A stretch of DNA of 44,156 nt. It comes from Gammaproteobacteria bacterium. Its GTDB lineage: Bacteria; Pseudomonadota; Gammaproteobacteria; Pseudomonadales; Pseudohongiellaceae. Shown here piece by piece: positions 1-9,835 of this stretch. The notes under the pieces were generated by a model that did not search any database, was not told the origin of the DNA, and saw only the letters and a list, made by a program, of their open reading frames with translations. Position numbers and translations under genes: made by a program. Each line of letters starts with the position of its first letter. Positions within the stretch are counted from its first letter, which is position 1. Location of the stretch: NCBI GenBank assembly GCA_026710425.1, contig JAPORB010000077.1:1-44156 (forward strand), in the 5' to 3' direction.

Positions 1-327
1 GCCGTTGAGCTGGGAAAGGAAAAGAAGGAACAATACTATTACACTCGGCTCAAGGCATGCTCAGGAGAACCTTGGGTATATAAGCAACTGGCTGAGGCAG
101 CAGAGGAAAGGAATAGACTATTGAGTTGGGATGAGATTGATAATATTTCCGAGAGAATGAGAAACAAAATGGGTCTATCCACGAATGACTTTCTGACTGA
201 TGCCTTGCATGCAGGAGTATTGATGGATTCGAAAAGTCTTCCAGATCATTATAAGATTCCTATCCCTTCTTTTGGCGAGTATTTGAGGGAATTTCCGATT
301 GAAATGCCTTCTGACATTAATTCCTGA
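1..327 (+). CDS. 3' end of an unrecognised gene (5' truncated by window edge)
   Basis: The reading frame is open from the first base and ends at TGA 325-327, so this is the C-terminal 108 residues of a longer protein. The segment is soluble, rich in charged residues and predicted helical (Lys/Glu-rich start, then a Trp-Asp-Glu-Ile helix near 127-150), ending in a Pro-rich tail. There is a TTG at 121, but the frame runs on upstream without a stop, so an internal start there is unlikely. I do not recognise the family. It is separated from sbcB by about 160 bp with no obvious terminator. Confidence 0.6.
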   Translation, partial: AVELGKEKKEQYYYTRLKACSGEPWVYKQLAEAAEERNRLLSWDEIDNISERMRNKMGLSTNDFLTDALHAGVLMDSKSLPDHYKIPIPSFGEYLREFPIEMPSDINS

Positions 328-486
328 GATTGGCCACTCGTTCATTCAGATCTGCTCAGAATCTCACTCTGATAGTCAGATTTAGATTGTCTGTATAGCA
401 TGGGATTTCCAAGGTAGTCACCCGATTGCATTAAGTTATGAAAAATGGCCATGTAACAATGGTCTCTTTTAAATTCAGGATATCTC

Positions 487-1935
487 ATGACTAATCCAAG
501 CATTTTCTGGTATGACTTTGAAACTTTTGGCAACGACCCACGGCGGGATCGTGCCAGTCAGGTTGCCGGCCTTCGTACCGATCTGGACCTTAATGTAATT
601 GGCGATCCGCTGAATCTATATTGCCAACCAGCCAATGACTTTTTGCCAAGTCCTATGGCGTGCTTAATAACTGGTATTACGCCCCAGCATGCCCTCAAGG
701 AAGGACTATCAGAGGCGGAATTTATAAAAAGACTTCATAATGAGCTCAATATGCCGGGGACTTGCGGAGTGGGTTACAACAGCATTCGCTTTGATGATGA
801 GGTTACCCGCCAATTGCTATACCGTAATTTTATCGATCCCTATAAACGGGAGTACAACAATTATAATTCGCGCTGGGATATCATTGACATGGTACGCCTG
901 TGTGCAGCAACACGACCTGATGGTATCAACTGGCCTAGGAAGGATAATGGCCGCCTCAGCTTTAAACTGGAAGATCTGACTAAAGCCAACGGAATTGAGC
1001 ATGATGATGCCCATGATGCTCTGGCTGACGTGAAGGCTACCATTGCAATAGCGAGACTGATCAAGCAATATCAGCCGCGACTTTTTGACTATGTGTATGG
1101 GTTACGCCGAAAAAAGAAAGTGATGGAGCTGATCAATCTGGATTCACAACAATTGCTACTGCATGTTTCTGGACTATATCAGACTGGCCGCGGTTGCCTA
1201 GGTCTGGTTATGCCTTTATGTGCTCATCCGCACAATACAAATGGTATTATTGTTTGCGACCTGCGGATTGATCCGGAATCCTGGATGTATTTGTCTGAGG
1301 CGGAACTGCAGCAGAGACTATTTACACCATCTTCAGAACTGCCAGAGGGTGTCGATCGCATTCCACTGGTTAATATCTCCACCAATCGCTGTCCTGTGGT
1401 AACCACGCCAGCTATTCTGACCGCGGAGCAGGCTACTGAATTTGAATTTGATCTTGAACGGAGTGAGAAATATCGAGACAAGTTGCTGTCGAAGCCGGGG
1501 CTAGTGAAAAGGGTCAAAAATCTGTACCGCAGCCAGTCCATGGCTCCAGAAACCGATCCGGATTATATGCTTTATGCCGGGTTTTTCTCTGATCATGATA
1601 TGGAGTATATGAAGCTGGTCACGACAACCTCTGCCGAAGACTTGGGGCGGCTGGATTTACCCTTCAAAGATCGCAGGTTGAAGGAGATGTTATTTCGATA
1701 TCGGGCCCGAAATTTCCCCGAATCATTAAATCAAGAAGAACAAAAACTCTGGGAAGAATTTCGCTTGGCAAGGATAAATGATCCCAATGCGGTTGAAAGC
1801 TACCAGAACGATTTGGCAAAGGCCAAGGAGGCAGCTAGTACCGAGCAACATGCACTTTTGGATGAGCTTGAAAGCTATGTGAGAACGCTGCATTTCAGAA
1901 CCAACAAGTCGGCGGATAGCATGGCACCAGTATGA
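487..1935 (+). CDS. sbcB: Exodeoxyribonuclease I (ExoI, SbcB)
   Basis: This is a 3'-5' single-strand DNA exonuclease used in mismatch repair and recombination. The 482-residue protein is close to the 475 of E. coli. The DEDDh exonuclease core is complete: Asp10 and Glu12 in the opening YDFETFG motif, Asp103 in the RFDDE motif, and His176 with Asp181 in the HDALADV motif. The first pair and the last pair sit five residues earlier than their E. coli counterparts (Asp15/Glu17, His181/Asp186). The middle SH3-like and C-terminal helical regions follow in normal length. An AGGA sequence precedes the ATG. The stop codon overlaps the start of the downstream acyltransferase (ATGA), so the two are translationally coupled. 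Assignment is very secure. Confidence 0.96.
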   Translation: MTNPSIFWYDFETFGNDPRRDRASQVAGLRTDLDLNVIGDPLNLYCQPANDFLPSPMACLITGITPQHALKEGLSEAEFIKRLHNELNMPGTCGVGYNSIRFDDEVTRQLLYRNFIDPYKREYNNYNSRWDIIDMVRLCAATRPDGINWPRKDNGRLSFKLEDLTKANGIEHDDAHDALADVKATIAIARLIKQYQPRLFDYVYGLRRKKKVMELINLDSQQLLLHVSGLYQTGRGCLGLVMPLCAHPHNTNGIIVCDLRIDPESWMYLSEAELQQRLFTPSSELPEGVDRIPLVNISTNRCPVVTTPAILTAEQATEFEFDLERSEKYRDKLLSKPGLVKRVKNLYRSQSMAPETDPDYMLYAGFFSDHDMEYMKLVTTTSAEDLGRLDLPFKDRRLKEMLFRYRARNFPESLNQEEQKLWEEFRLARINDPNAVESYQNDLAKAKEAASTEQHALLDELESYVRTLHFRTNKSADSMAPV

Positions 1936-3128
1936 AGGAAATGGAAAATCATTTACTCAATATTGAAAATCCGCAGGAGATATTTGAAGATATCAGGCCC
2001 TATCTGGACCATGAAGTCAGGCCTATACTTGAGCAGCTGATAGTTAATTCTGAGTTTCTAGGCAGCATCGCTAGATTCTACCATCCAAAGCTCACCAACC
2101 TATTTCGCATATTTTCATTAAAACTAGTTCAGCTCAAACTAAGGCGACAGGTAAAGGGAGTTTACGATGTTAAATCCATGCAGGATGTTCTTTCCGGATA
2201 TATGGACAAGATTATCCATGATACCACTACTGAATTAACCAGTTCCGGCCTAGATAATTTAGGTGATGGCAAAAATTATCTGTTTATCTCTAATCATCGT
2301 GACATCACGATGGATCCAGCCTTCGTCAACTACATGCTTTATCATGCCGGCCATGACACTCTGCAAATAGCAATCGGAGATAACTTGTTGAGGAGGCCAT
2401 TCGTAGCTGACCTGATGCGACTAAATAAGAGCTTCATTGTCAAACGCTCTCTCCAGGGGCGAGAGAAACTTAAACACCTCACCATCTTGTCCAAATATAT
2501 CCACCAAAGTATCAAAACGGGTCAGAATGTATGGATCGCCCAGCGGGAAGGACGGGCAAAGGATGGTGTCGACCGCACCGAACCGGCACTAATTAAGATG
2601 CTGACTATGGCGAGACGAGACTTACAGTTTGCAGAAAGTCTGCGCCAGTTACACATAGTCCCGGTCGCTATTTCCTATGAGTTCGACCCCTGTGATGTGA
2701 TGAAGGCTGAGTGGATTTACCAGAAAGAACAAAACAGTGATACTTCCAAGAATGAGGAGGCAGATGTCAAAAGTATCGTCACTGGGATGATGGGCTTCAA
2801 GGGCAGAGTCCATGTTGCATTTGGGAGTGAGATTTTCTTTAAATCCACGAATGCAGATGAGGCCGCATCAGAGATAGATGCACAGATAGTCGACAATTAC
2901 AAATTATGGGACACTAACGAACTGGCTCTACAACGAATTAAAACCGAATTCGATACTCATCAAAAGACGGGACTGGAACCTAAACTGGATAACCCAATTT
3001 CCATTGATTCGGTAAATGTGTTTGAAAAACGACTGCAGTCTGTAGATCCCAAGCTGCATAAAATATGGTTATATAGTTACGCCAATCCCATCTTGAGTAA
3101 ACTTGATCTCGGCTCCAAAAAAACCTGA
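1932..3128 (+). CDS. Glycerolipid acyltransferase, HRDI-type (LPLAT/PlsC superfamily)
   Basis: The 398-residue protein carries the LPLAT acyltransferase motifs. NHRDITMD at residues 121-128 is the catalytic block I, with His122 as catalytic base. FIVKRS at 168-173 fits block II, and REGRAKDG at 205-212 fits block III, which binds phosphate. The HRDI variant is typical of uncharacterised 1-acyl-glycerol-3-phosphate acyltransferase-like proteins, so the likely reaction is acyl transfer onto a lysophospholipid or glycerol-phosphate at the inner membrane; the exact substrate is unknown. About 100 residues precede the domain and resemble helical PlsB-like extensions. It shares four bases with sbcB, which implies co-transcription. 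Its stop is only 3 bp from the stop of the convergent DUF349 gene. Confidence 0.82.
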   Translation: MKEMENHLLNIENPQEIFEDIRPYLDHEVRPILEQLIVNSEFLGSIARFYHPKLTNLFRIFSLKLVQLKLRRQVKGVYDVKSMQDVLSGYMDKIIHDTTTELTSSGLDNLGDGKNYLFISNHRDITMDPAFVNYMLYHAGHDTLQIAIGDNLLRRPFVADLMRLNKSFIVKRSLQGREKLKHLTILSKYIHQSIKTGQNVWIAQREGRAKDGVDRTEPALIKMLTMARRDLQFAESLRQLHIVPVAISYEFDPCDVMKAEWIYQKEQNSDTSKNEEADVKSIVTGMMGFKGRVHVAFGSEIFFKSTNADEAASEIDAQIVDNYKLWDTNELALQRIKTEFDTHQKTGLEPKLDNPISIDSVNVFEKRLQSVDPKLHKIWLYSYANPILSKLDLGSKKT

Positions 3129-3131
3129 TTC

Positions 3132-5396
3132 TCAACCAAGTAGTCCCAGGCTTTTCTCCAGTCGTTTGTTGAAATCTAGCTTATCCTGCTCAGAAACCGG
3201 GCCAATACACAGACACTTCATACGGCTTTGTTGGATAAATTTCAGGTCACTTTCCCGGTCTGGTTGACGTTGGCCGAAGCCTTTTTTCAGCTGCTTGAGC
3301 TGAATTTCCATCCGTTGGGCCTTGTCTGTTTCTGGAGATTCGGAACCGGTCCGAATCTCCGCTTCAATACAGAGTAGCTTAAGCTGCTGACCAGCCAATT
3401 CTACAGCCTCATGATAGTCAGCAATATCCTTGGAATCGGTAAGTTTTCCAACCCGAGCCTGTAGCAAAGTCAAAATTTGTGTATCAAGGTTGTCATGAGA
3501 CCTTTTGCTAGCAGGATTGCCTTGTTTGCTTATAGATGGATTTTCCGTTGTATGTTTCGGGAGGAGGGATGTCCAGTGCTCAGCGTCGAAGTCGTTTTGT
3601 ACTGCCTGCAAATCAGGATTAGGACCCAAAAGCTTGGCTTCAAGTGGGCATAAGTACTCAAGGCAGCCTTGAATAAGAGTGAACAGCTGCTGACTCTTTT
3701 TGTCGGGCAGAGACTTGATGCGGGTATCGAGTTTACGCTTGATATTATTAAAACGCTCTAGCAGAGTCTTGCGCTGATTACCCTGAATGTCTTCAAGGCA
3801 GGAGGCAAAGGATTGCTGTTGATCTTTATAACCTGGCAGAACGGCACACAATGCCTCGCCTTCCAATGTACATAGTTTTTCCAGTGTTCCCAGTAATTCA
3901 CTAGCCTTGGTTTGGGATAGCTTCTGTCTAGATTTTGTTTTCGCTCGCTCCTCTCTTTCCCGAGCTAATGGTGCGAAAATTTCATCACAGACAGCCCTAA
4001 ATTTCTCCCAATAAACACGATCTTCCTTGAAGTTGCCCTGACCAGCCTGCTTCCATTGCTGTTGCAGGCTTTTGGCTTTATTCATAGCTTTTCTAGGGTC
4101 GTCAAGTTTCAGTAATGCCTCTGCCTGGTTCAGCAGATCCATTTTCTGTTTGGTGTTGGCCTTGAGTTGGTGTCTCTTCAGCCTTAGAAGTTGTTTGCGT
4201 ATTTTGTTGTAGCGTATTTGTAGTCCCTTGATACGATTATGCTCAACAGGAGCATGTTGCTTCCAACGAGTTTCTGATTCTTTTAGTACTTTGTCCAGAT
4301 CGGTAATTGAGAGTCCACTTTCAGTTTCGGCTTCGTTTTTTAGCAGTGTTTCCAAATCATCACTTAGCTGGCGACGGGCTTGCAGATTTTTAGTCATGAG
4401 CTGCTTACGCTGTTTCAAGTACTCCTTGCAGGGCTCCCAGGCGATATCGGAGGATTTTCTGAAGAGTTGCCATAGTTCCTCATTTTGGTTGGAACGTCCC
4501 AGTTCTTTCCACTGTTTGTGCAGGCTATTGATATGTTTGATTTTGTCACCCGGTTGAAGGATGGACTCCTGCAGCTTGTCCATCTTCTCGATCAGTTCCT
4601 TTTTCTTTTCTGTGGCAGCGAATAGCTTCCAGTCCCGTAGTTCCGTGATTCCGGCTTTTAATGGTTGAGATAGTGCCTGTAGCTCCTTTCGGATATTACC
4701 ATTGGTATGGCTGATACTGTTCTGAATTTTGTCCCAGGAGGATAAAGCGTCATTTGACTTTCCTTCCTCTAGTGCCGATTTCAGCTGAGCGACAAGCTTG
4801 TGAGCCTGTTCTTTAAGTATTTGCTGATGTTTCTCATTTTCGGCAGATTTTTGGTTCAATATATCTTGCAAGCTGTTAGCTAGTACATGGAGGGATTGCT
4901 CATGATCCTCAATAAACTTGCGGAGTCTATTGAACTGATGGTTAATAGTTGCCAGTCTAGCCGTATGCTTGGGGCTTAACTTCTCTAGTTCGACTTTCAG
5001 CGTATTAAGTTCTTTATCCAGTTCCAAATCATTGGGTTTGGGCAGGGATACCGAAGATTTACGCCTGGTTTTCTCAGACATTGAAGATTCCACGTCTGAG
5101 ATTTGAGGTGTTTCGGCATCAGTATCGGCGGGGCTAGGAAATAACGCTGGATTGGTAATCGAATCAATTGCAGTATTGTTATCTGCCATAACAGTGGAAT
5201 CGACAGAATCAGAAGAGGGCATAGTGGCGGGCGAGCCTGATAAGGGCACAGTTGTTTCAGCCAAAGGTTCGACTGTAGCACCCGTAGTCTTTGGATGTGT
5301 GTTTTTTGCCGTTTTGTCCTCAGTTGATGGGACCTGTGTTGTAGATTCTAACGTCATTTTTAATATGTTTGCTTTGTTATCCGGCAACTCAGGCAT
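3132..5396 (-). CDS. DUF349 domain-containing coiled-coil protein
   Basis: This 754-residue cytoplasmic protein has two parts. The first ~130 residues are low-complexity, rich in Thr, Ser, Pro and Asp, and probably disordered. The remainder is almost wholly helical with several DUF349 repeats, recognisable by the spaced pattern of a Trp, a Lys-Trp-Lys/Gln-Glu element, and a Trp-x-x-Phe pair (for example around residues 280-320 and 430-480). DUF349 proteins occur widely in Proteobacteria and Actinobacteria, but their biochemical role is not established, and I assign none. The gene converges on the acyltransferase with a 3-bp gap, so transcription terminators must lie inside the opposing coding sequences. 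Its 5' side opens onto an 0.8 kb AT-rich gap. Confidence 0.85.
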   Translation of the reverse strand: MPELPDNKANILKMTLESTTQVPSTEDKTAKNTHPKTTGATVEPLAETTVPLSGSPATMPSSDSVDSTVMADNNTAIDSITNPALFPSPADTDAETPQISDVESSMSEKTRRKSSVSLPKPNDLELDKELNTLKVELEKLSPKHTARLATINHQFNRLRKFIEDHEQSLHVLANSLQDILNQKSAENEKHQQILKEQAHKLVAQLKSALEEGKSNDALSSWDKIQNSISHTNGNIRKELQALSQPLKAGITELRDWKLFAATEKKKELIEKMDKLQESILQPGDKIKHINSLHKQWKELGRSNQNEELWQLFRKSSDIAWEPCKEYLKQRKQLMTKNLQARRQLSDDLETLLKNEAETESGLSITDLDKVLKESETRWKQHAPVEHNRIKGLQIRYNKIRKQLLRLKRHQLKANTKQKMDLLNQAEALLKLDDPRKAMNKAKSLQQQWKQAGQGNFKEDRVYWEKFRAVCDEIFAPLAREREERAKTKSRQKLSQTKASELLGTLEKLCTLEGEALCAVLPGYKDQQQSFASCLEDIQGNQRKTLLERFNNIKRKLDTRIKSLPDKKSQQLFTLIQGCLEYLCPLEAKLLGPNPDLQAVQNDFDAEHWTSLLPKHTTENPSISKQGNPASKRSHDNLDTQILTLLQARVGKLTDSKDIADYHEAVELAGQQLKLLCIEAEIRTGSESPETDKAQRMEIQLKQLKKGFGQRQPDRESDLKFIQQSRMKCLCIGPVSEQDKLDFNKRLEKSLGLLG

Positions 5397-6224
5397 GAAT
5401 AGACTAAATTAATCGATAATGTTGCTATGCTAATCCAGTGTATTTCAAGGCTGATTTCATAACCAAACTTACTGACCATGAGTGATACTTACCAATCTAA
5501 AGTGATTCCAGAACACGAATTTTAAGGAAATCTGCGTCAATTGACAAATACTGGAATCCGGAGAAATTTAATTCTATTCAAATATATTCTAAATCGGCTA
5601 GCGAACTTTCTTGCAAATCAAGCTTACACTAATCATATTTCCCGATTCGTGACCAAAAGTATATCAGTTATGAGTGCCATATATCAATATCCTGATCAAT
5701 AGTATAAAGGCCGATTTCATATACTGGTATAACAAAATATCTATTTTGATTTACTCTAGGATTTTTTAACACTGTAACTCAAACTAATTAAATTCTAGCC
5801 GGTTCTTTTGCTATCTTCCTTGTGGAGATATCACTACCTCTCCTAGATCCAATTTGATATTTGAGGTTCTTGCCTTGAAGTATGAATTTGTTGCCCTTGC
5901 TTAAGGAGCAATCTTTCATCAAGTCAGGAATTCCTGTTCTCACATGACGCAAATCCTATTTTACTGACATCACATATATTTCACTATGGAAAATGAATTC
6001 TGGCTCAATTCTACCACTGGTTTTTGCGTTTCAATATAGATCAGTATCGATTCTATGATTAAATAGCAAAAATCCATTGCCCGTATCGTATAGAACCCTA
6101 TCTTTCAGCTGTCAAGATTATTCAGACCATTATATTTTCCTCTGCAATTCAGGCAGTGCTGATATATAATTAGTAATTAATCTTTTCTACAATATTGAAC
6201 CTATATATGTAAGAGACACTCCGT
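5397..6224. other. Gene-free AT-rich intergenic region
   Basis: This 828-bp stretch lies between the divergent DUF349 gene and dinG. All frames are broken by frequent stops and I see no coherent protein, RNA gene, long repeat or strong terminator. It must hold promoters for both flanking genes; only one weak candidate, for dinG, could be read. Confidence 0.6.
6142..6170 (+). promoter_or_regulatory. Candidate sigma70 promoter for dinG
   Basis: A perfect TATAAT lies at 6165-6170. With a 17-bp spacer, the matching -35 position holds CTGCAA at 6142-6147, only 3 of 6 matches to consensus. The region is very AT-rich, so a chance match is possible. Confidence 0.3.
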
Positions 6225-8360
6225 ATGTTGCCCAATGACATCAAGGCTGACATCCAAGCCGCTTACAGACAGTACCTTAAATTCCGGGATCATAAGCCGC
6301 GTGACGGCCAAAAAAAGATGATCGCTAGGATTGCAAATGCCATATCCGAGGAGGAAGAGACAGACGGTGAGGGCCCAATCTGTGTGGTGGAGGCTGGTAC
6401 CGGCATTGGAAAAACCCTGGCCTACCTTTTAGCAGCTATTCCTATTGCTCAGGCCCGCAATCTAAAGCTGGTTATTGCTACTGCTACTATCGCTTTACAA
6501 GAACAATTGATTCACAAGGATATACCCGATTTACAGAAAGGTACTAATCTGGAGTTCTCATATGCCCTGGCAAAGGGCCGCAGAAGATATCTGTGCCTGG
6601 CTCAGCTGGAATCCCGGCTACAGCCTGTTAGTAAACGGCATAAAATGCTGGATTTGTTTGGTCAGATTCCATGGGCTGAGGATGAGACGACAATGGAGTT
6701 GTACCAGCGATTTCAGTCAGAATTGAATAATGGCAACTGGCAGGGAGACCGCGATGCTTGGCACGCGCCTGTCGATGATGAAGATTGGATCCCTTTGACT
6801 GTCGATAATGCCGGTTGTCTCAAAAGTCGTTGTAGTTATTTTCAGCAGTGTTGTTACTTTCAAGCCAAACAATCAGTGGAAGATTCCGACGTTATCGTAA
6901 CCAATCAGGATCTGGTGCTGGCAGACCTAGCACTTGGTGGCGGAATTGTACTGCCAATGCCGCAGAACAGTATCTACATTTTTGATGAGGGACATAACCT
7001 TTCTAAAAAGAGCAATAGCCATTTTGCCAGTTCCGCCAAAATCAAGTCCACACTAGTCTGGCTGGACACAGTACTGGATAGCTTCACCAGACTTGACAAA
7101 GAAAAGTTCTTTCGGGGTACATTCAGCGATGAGATCAAACCACTGTGCAGGCAAAGTAAGGAAGGGCTGCAACAGCTTTCTGACCTGCTGCAGCAAATCC
7201 TTGAGGATGGGGTGGAGCTTAACTCCTATGGCCAGCTATCAAGAATGCCTTTCAAACAAGGGCGTATTCCAGAACCAGTAAAGCAGGTCACAGATGATCT
7301 AGTTGCTCCCTTCAAAAAACTGACTAGTCTGCTCGAAAATACGGCTGATGAACTGGCTGAATTGGTGGAAGAATCAACAAATCCCAATAGTAAGGCAACA
7401 GTGGAGCAATTGTATCCACTGATCGGTACAATGAGAAAACGCTGTGAGAGCGTATATGATTTACTTTTTGACTTTGCCCGTGATGATTCCGAGGGAGAGG
7501 CTCCGTTCGCCCGCTGGCTAACGCTCAGCGAAAGGGATGATTTTTCCGATATAGAACTTTCCGTAAGCCCTGTTTTGGCCGCAACCAATCTGGAACAGAG
7601 CTTGTGGTCGGAATGTGCGGCGGCGGTGGTCACCTCGGCCACCCTTTCAGCTCTTGGCAAGTTTGATGTGCTGGAGATGCGTACTGGTCTGCCGGAGCGC
7701 ACCTGCTACTTGCGTATTTCCAGCCCTTTCAATTATGCCGAGGCGGCGACATTGTCCATACCGCAACTTGGCTGTGATCCCAGCGACGTTGAGGCGCACA
7801 CGGCAGCTATCGTCAATGCACTGCCTCAACTACTGCAATCACCAATGGCGGCTATAATGCTGTTTTCTAGTCGCAAACAGATGCGAGATGTGTTGGAAAA
7901 GTTGCCTGAGGAGATTGCCGAGATTGTCTTGTGTCAGGACGAACATCAGAAAAATCAGCTGCTGAAAGAACATCGTAAGCGGGTAGATAACGGCGATGAT
8001 AGCCTTATTTTTGGTCTGGCCAGTTTCGCCGAAGGTGTAGACCTCCCGGGTGACTACTGCACCCATGTCCTGATAGCGAAGATCCCTTTTTCACAGCCTA
8101 ACGATCCGGTGGAGAGTACGCTGTCTGCCTGGCTGGAAGAAAAGGGAGAGAAGCCATTCTTTGCGTTACAGGTCCCTGATGCTGCCTTTGGCCTAATGCA
8201 GGCCTGTGGTCGACTCTTGCGCAGCGAATCTGACAAAGGCAAAATCACTTTGTTTGATCAACGCATTGTGAACAAGGGGTATGGCAGACAAATCCTTGAA
8301 TCCTTGCCGCCTTATCATCGTGAGATTTTTAAGGAGTCCTACCAAGTGCCTGCCCGCTGA
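6225..8360 (+). CDS. dinG: ATP-dependent DNA helicase DinG
   Basis: This is an XPD-like superfamily 2 helicase that unwinds 5'-tailed DNA, D-loops and R-loops. The length of 711 aa matches E. coli DinG (716). Walker A is EAGTGIGKT at residues 56-64, and the Walker B DEGH box is at 254-257. The four Fe-S cluster cysteines are present: Cys124, Cys198, Cys203 and Cys209, each four residues after the E. coli ligands Cys120, 194, 199 and 205. The C-terminal half has the helicase motifs, including a GLASFAEGVDLPG motif and a GRLLR arginine finger region. The ATG at 6225 is preceded by a weak AAGAGA. No SOS box was identified upstream. The gene stands alone. Confidence 0.95.
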   Translation: MLPNDIKADIQAAYRQYLKFRDHKPRDGQKKMIARIANAISEEEETDGEGPICVVEAGTGIGKTLAYLLAAIPIAQARNLKLVIATATIALQEQLIHKDIPDLQKGTNLEFSYALAKGRRRYLCLAQLESRLQPVSKRHKMLDLFGQIPWAEDETTMELYQRFQSELNNGNWQGDRDAWHAPVDDEDWIPLTVDNAGCLKSRCSYFQQCCYFQAKQSVEDSDVIVTNQDLVLADLALGGGIVLPMPQNSIYIFDEGHNLSKKSNSHFASSAKIKSTLVWLDTVLDSFTRLDKEKFFRGTFSDEIKPLCRQSKEGLQQLSDLLQQILEDGVELNSYGQLSRMPFKQGRIPEPVKQVTDDLVAPFKKLTSLLENTADELAELVEESTNPNSKATVEQLYPLIGTMRKRCESVYDLLFDFARDDSEGEAPFARWLTLSERDDFSDIELSVSPVLAATNLEQSLWSECAAAVVTSATLSALGKFDVLEMRTGLPERTCYLRISSPFNYAEAATLSIPQLGCDPSDVEAHTAAIVNALPQLLQSPMAAIMLFSSRKQMRDVLEKLPEEIAEIVLCQDEHQKNQLLKEHRKRVDNGDDSLIFGLASFAEGVDLPGDYCTHVLIAKIPFSQPNDPVESTLSAWLEEKGEKPFFALQVPDAAFGLMQACGRLLRSESDKGKITLFDQRIVNKGYGRQILESLPPYHREIFKESYQVPAR

Positions 8361-8675
8361 TATAGATGATGCAAATTTGGACTCTCATCAACCATGCTCA
8401 ATACAATAGTTAGTCCCATCTTCATCAAATTGAACCCCTTATCGCAAAACTAACAACTCCACTCCATTTTGGGTTAGCTGAAAGTAATTGCGTTAACCGA
8501 GATAGCCATACCTTGCAAGGCAATATCCATTGGCAGCAATCAAGAACTACGTTGAAGTAAAAGTCGCTGAAATGATCCATTGCCCGAAGCAGTGGCCGCA
8601 AGATCCAGATTTAGTGTCATAGAACTCACTTTGTCAGCGAGTTTTCCGGTACCTGTCCAGTTACCTGATGAACTC
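8361..8675. other. Intergenic region between convergent genes
   Basis: This 315-bp stretch lies downstream of dinG and downstream of the small minus-strand membrane-protein gene. It contains a 10-bp perfect palindrome CCTTGCAAGG around 8513-8523 but no T-run, so it is not a convincing terminator. No gene was recognised. Confidence 0.5.
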
Positions 8676-8879
8676 TTATCGGGTTCTGCTTTTAGTTTTG
8701 GACGCAAGTCGGGTGAAGCCATATGCAGCCAAAGTACCCAGTGCGATACCACCAAACGAGGATAGAAGGACATTATCGAAGGCTGGTCCCAGGCCCAAGC
8801 CAAGAATTGCACCCGCGGCAATACAAAGGGCATAGATACCCCGTTGTGCTTGTTTTCTGTTTTTGCTTTTTTTCGACAT
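8676..8879 (-). CDS. Small Gly-rich two-helix membrane protein
   Basis: This 67-residue protein has a basic N-terminus (Lys, Arg, Gln over the first 14 residues) and two hydrophobic segments at roughly 15-31 and 37-54. The segments are rich in Gly and Ala with GxxxG-like spacing, and a basic tail of Lys/Arg follows. The arrangement fits a small inner-membrane protein with both ends in the cytoplasm. No family is recognised. It lies 59 bp downstream of the cyclophilin gene on the same strand and may be co-transcribed with it. No strong Shine-Dalgarno sequence is visible, and an overlapping longer frame (8540-8899) is rejected because its composition is not protein-like. Confidence 0.6.
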   Translation of the reverse strand: MSKKSKNRKQAQRGIYALCIAAGAILGLGLGPAFDNVLLSSFGGIALGTLAAYGFTRLASKTKSRTR

Positions 8880-8938
8880 AGGTTAATTGTGAACGGCACT
8901 CGTAAAGTTAACCACGGCTTGTGGGTGTCAGTAAAAGG

Positions 8939-9835
8939 TTAGTTTGCGCGCTGTATGGCGTAAATGTAAGGGCTGGCCGGATCAGGGGTTGCCGGGTTCA
9001 CCGCTTCGGAACCAATGCTGTCAGCAATCTCCATACCCTCAACCACTCTGCCAATAATAGTATAACGCCCATTGAGCCAGCGGGTATCAGCCAGGGTGAT
9101 AAAAAATTCTGGACCGTTACGGCCGGGACCATCATTGGCCATTGCCACTGTGCCGCGCTGGAAACCGCGAGTTGGGAAATCGCTTTGATAACTGAATCCC
9201 TCGTACTGGTACAGTTGCATGACAGTCAATGATTGTAAGGAAATCAATACCTGCGACTGTTGGTCTTTCAGTTTTTCCAGAGAATTGATGTTCATCTGTG
9301 CATACAAAGGATCAAGAATTCTCTGTGTCAGATCGTCCTGATCGGTAATGTTCAGAATAGGGTTTATGGATCCGTCGTCGGCCAAAACAGTCAACCGGTC
9401 CAAGCCCAGTGCACCAGCATTAATCTCATCCCTGAGCAGCCGCTCAGGGAAGCCTAAAGGATGGTAATGGGGTGAACCCGCCTGAATGACAAAGCCAGGT
9501 ATGATTCGATGAAAGCGCATCCCATTGTAGTAACGGGGAGTATAACTTGAGTTGCTAACGGGATCCTGAAATGTCACCTTTCCCTCAGCCAGTGCCATAA
9601 AATTCGCCACATTCTCGGGTGCCTCTGCTGGAAATAACTCCAGATACAACGTTCCCCGTGAGGTAGTGAACCTAAATAGTGGATTCGCCGGATTTTCCAT
9701 AGCCAGCATGGCACTGCTGACATCGGCCCGCAGTGGTGTGCCGCTCAGCAGCAAAAGTGTTGATACCAGAACTTGCAGTAGCAATTGGAGTCTGAAAACG
9801 CAGAATTTTATATCACAGTAGGCAAGCAGGCTCAT
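8939..9835 (-). CDS. Exported cyclophilin-type peptidyl-prolyl cis-trans isomerase with insertion
   Basis: This 298-residue protein starts with a hydrophobic segment at about 16-32 followed by small residues near 35-42, consistent with a Sec signal peptide and periplasmic location. The cyclophilin fold begins at about 53. The conserved FHRIIPGFVIQAG is at 108-120, with catalytic Arg110 and active-site Phe115 and Gln118. RGTVAMAN is at 227-234 and FFITLAD at 244-250. Between them, at about 141-226, lies an extra ~85-residue mostly helical insertion not present in PpiA/PpiB (about 164-190 aa). The usual tryptophan near position 121 of human cyclophilin is not obvious. It probably assists periplasmic or outer-membrane protein folding. 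Confidence 0.88.
   Translation of the reverse strand: MSLLAYCDIKFCVFRLQLLLQVLVSTLLLLSGTPLRADVSSAMLAMENPANPLFRFTTSRGTLYLELFPAEAPENVANFMALAEGKVTFQDPVSNSSYTPRYYNGMRFHRIIPGFVIQAGSPHYHPLGFPERLLRDEINAGALGLDRLTVLADDGSINPILNITDQDDLTQRILDPLYAQMNINSLEKLKDQQSQVLISLQSLTVMQLYQYEGFSYQSDFPTRGFQRGTVAMANDGPGRNGPEFFITLADTRWLNGRYTIIGRVVEGMEIADSIGSEAVNPATPDPASPYIYAIQRAN

Noticed and set aside
5397-6224. Possible small RNA or prophage remnant in the AT-rich gap
   Set aside because: No strong promoter-terminator pair, repeat ends or conserved RNA shape could be read.
8540-8899. 119-codon minus-strand frame
   Set aside because: It overlaps the better-supported small membrane protein and its composition is poor in protein-like patterns.
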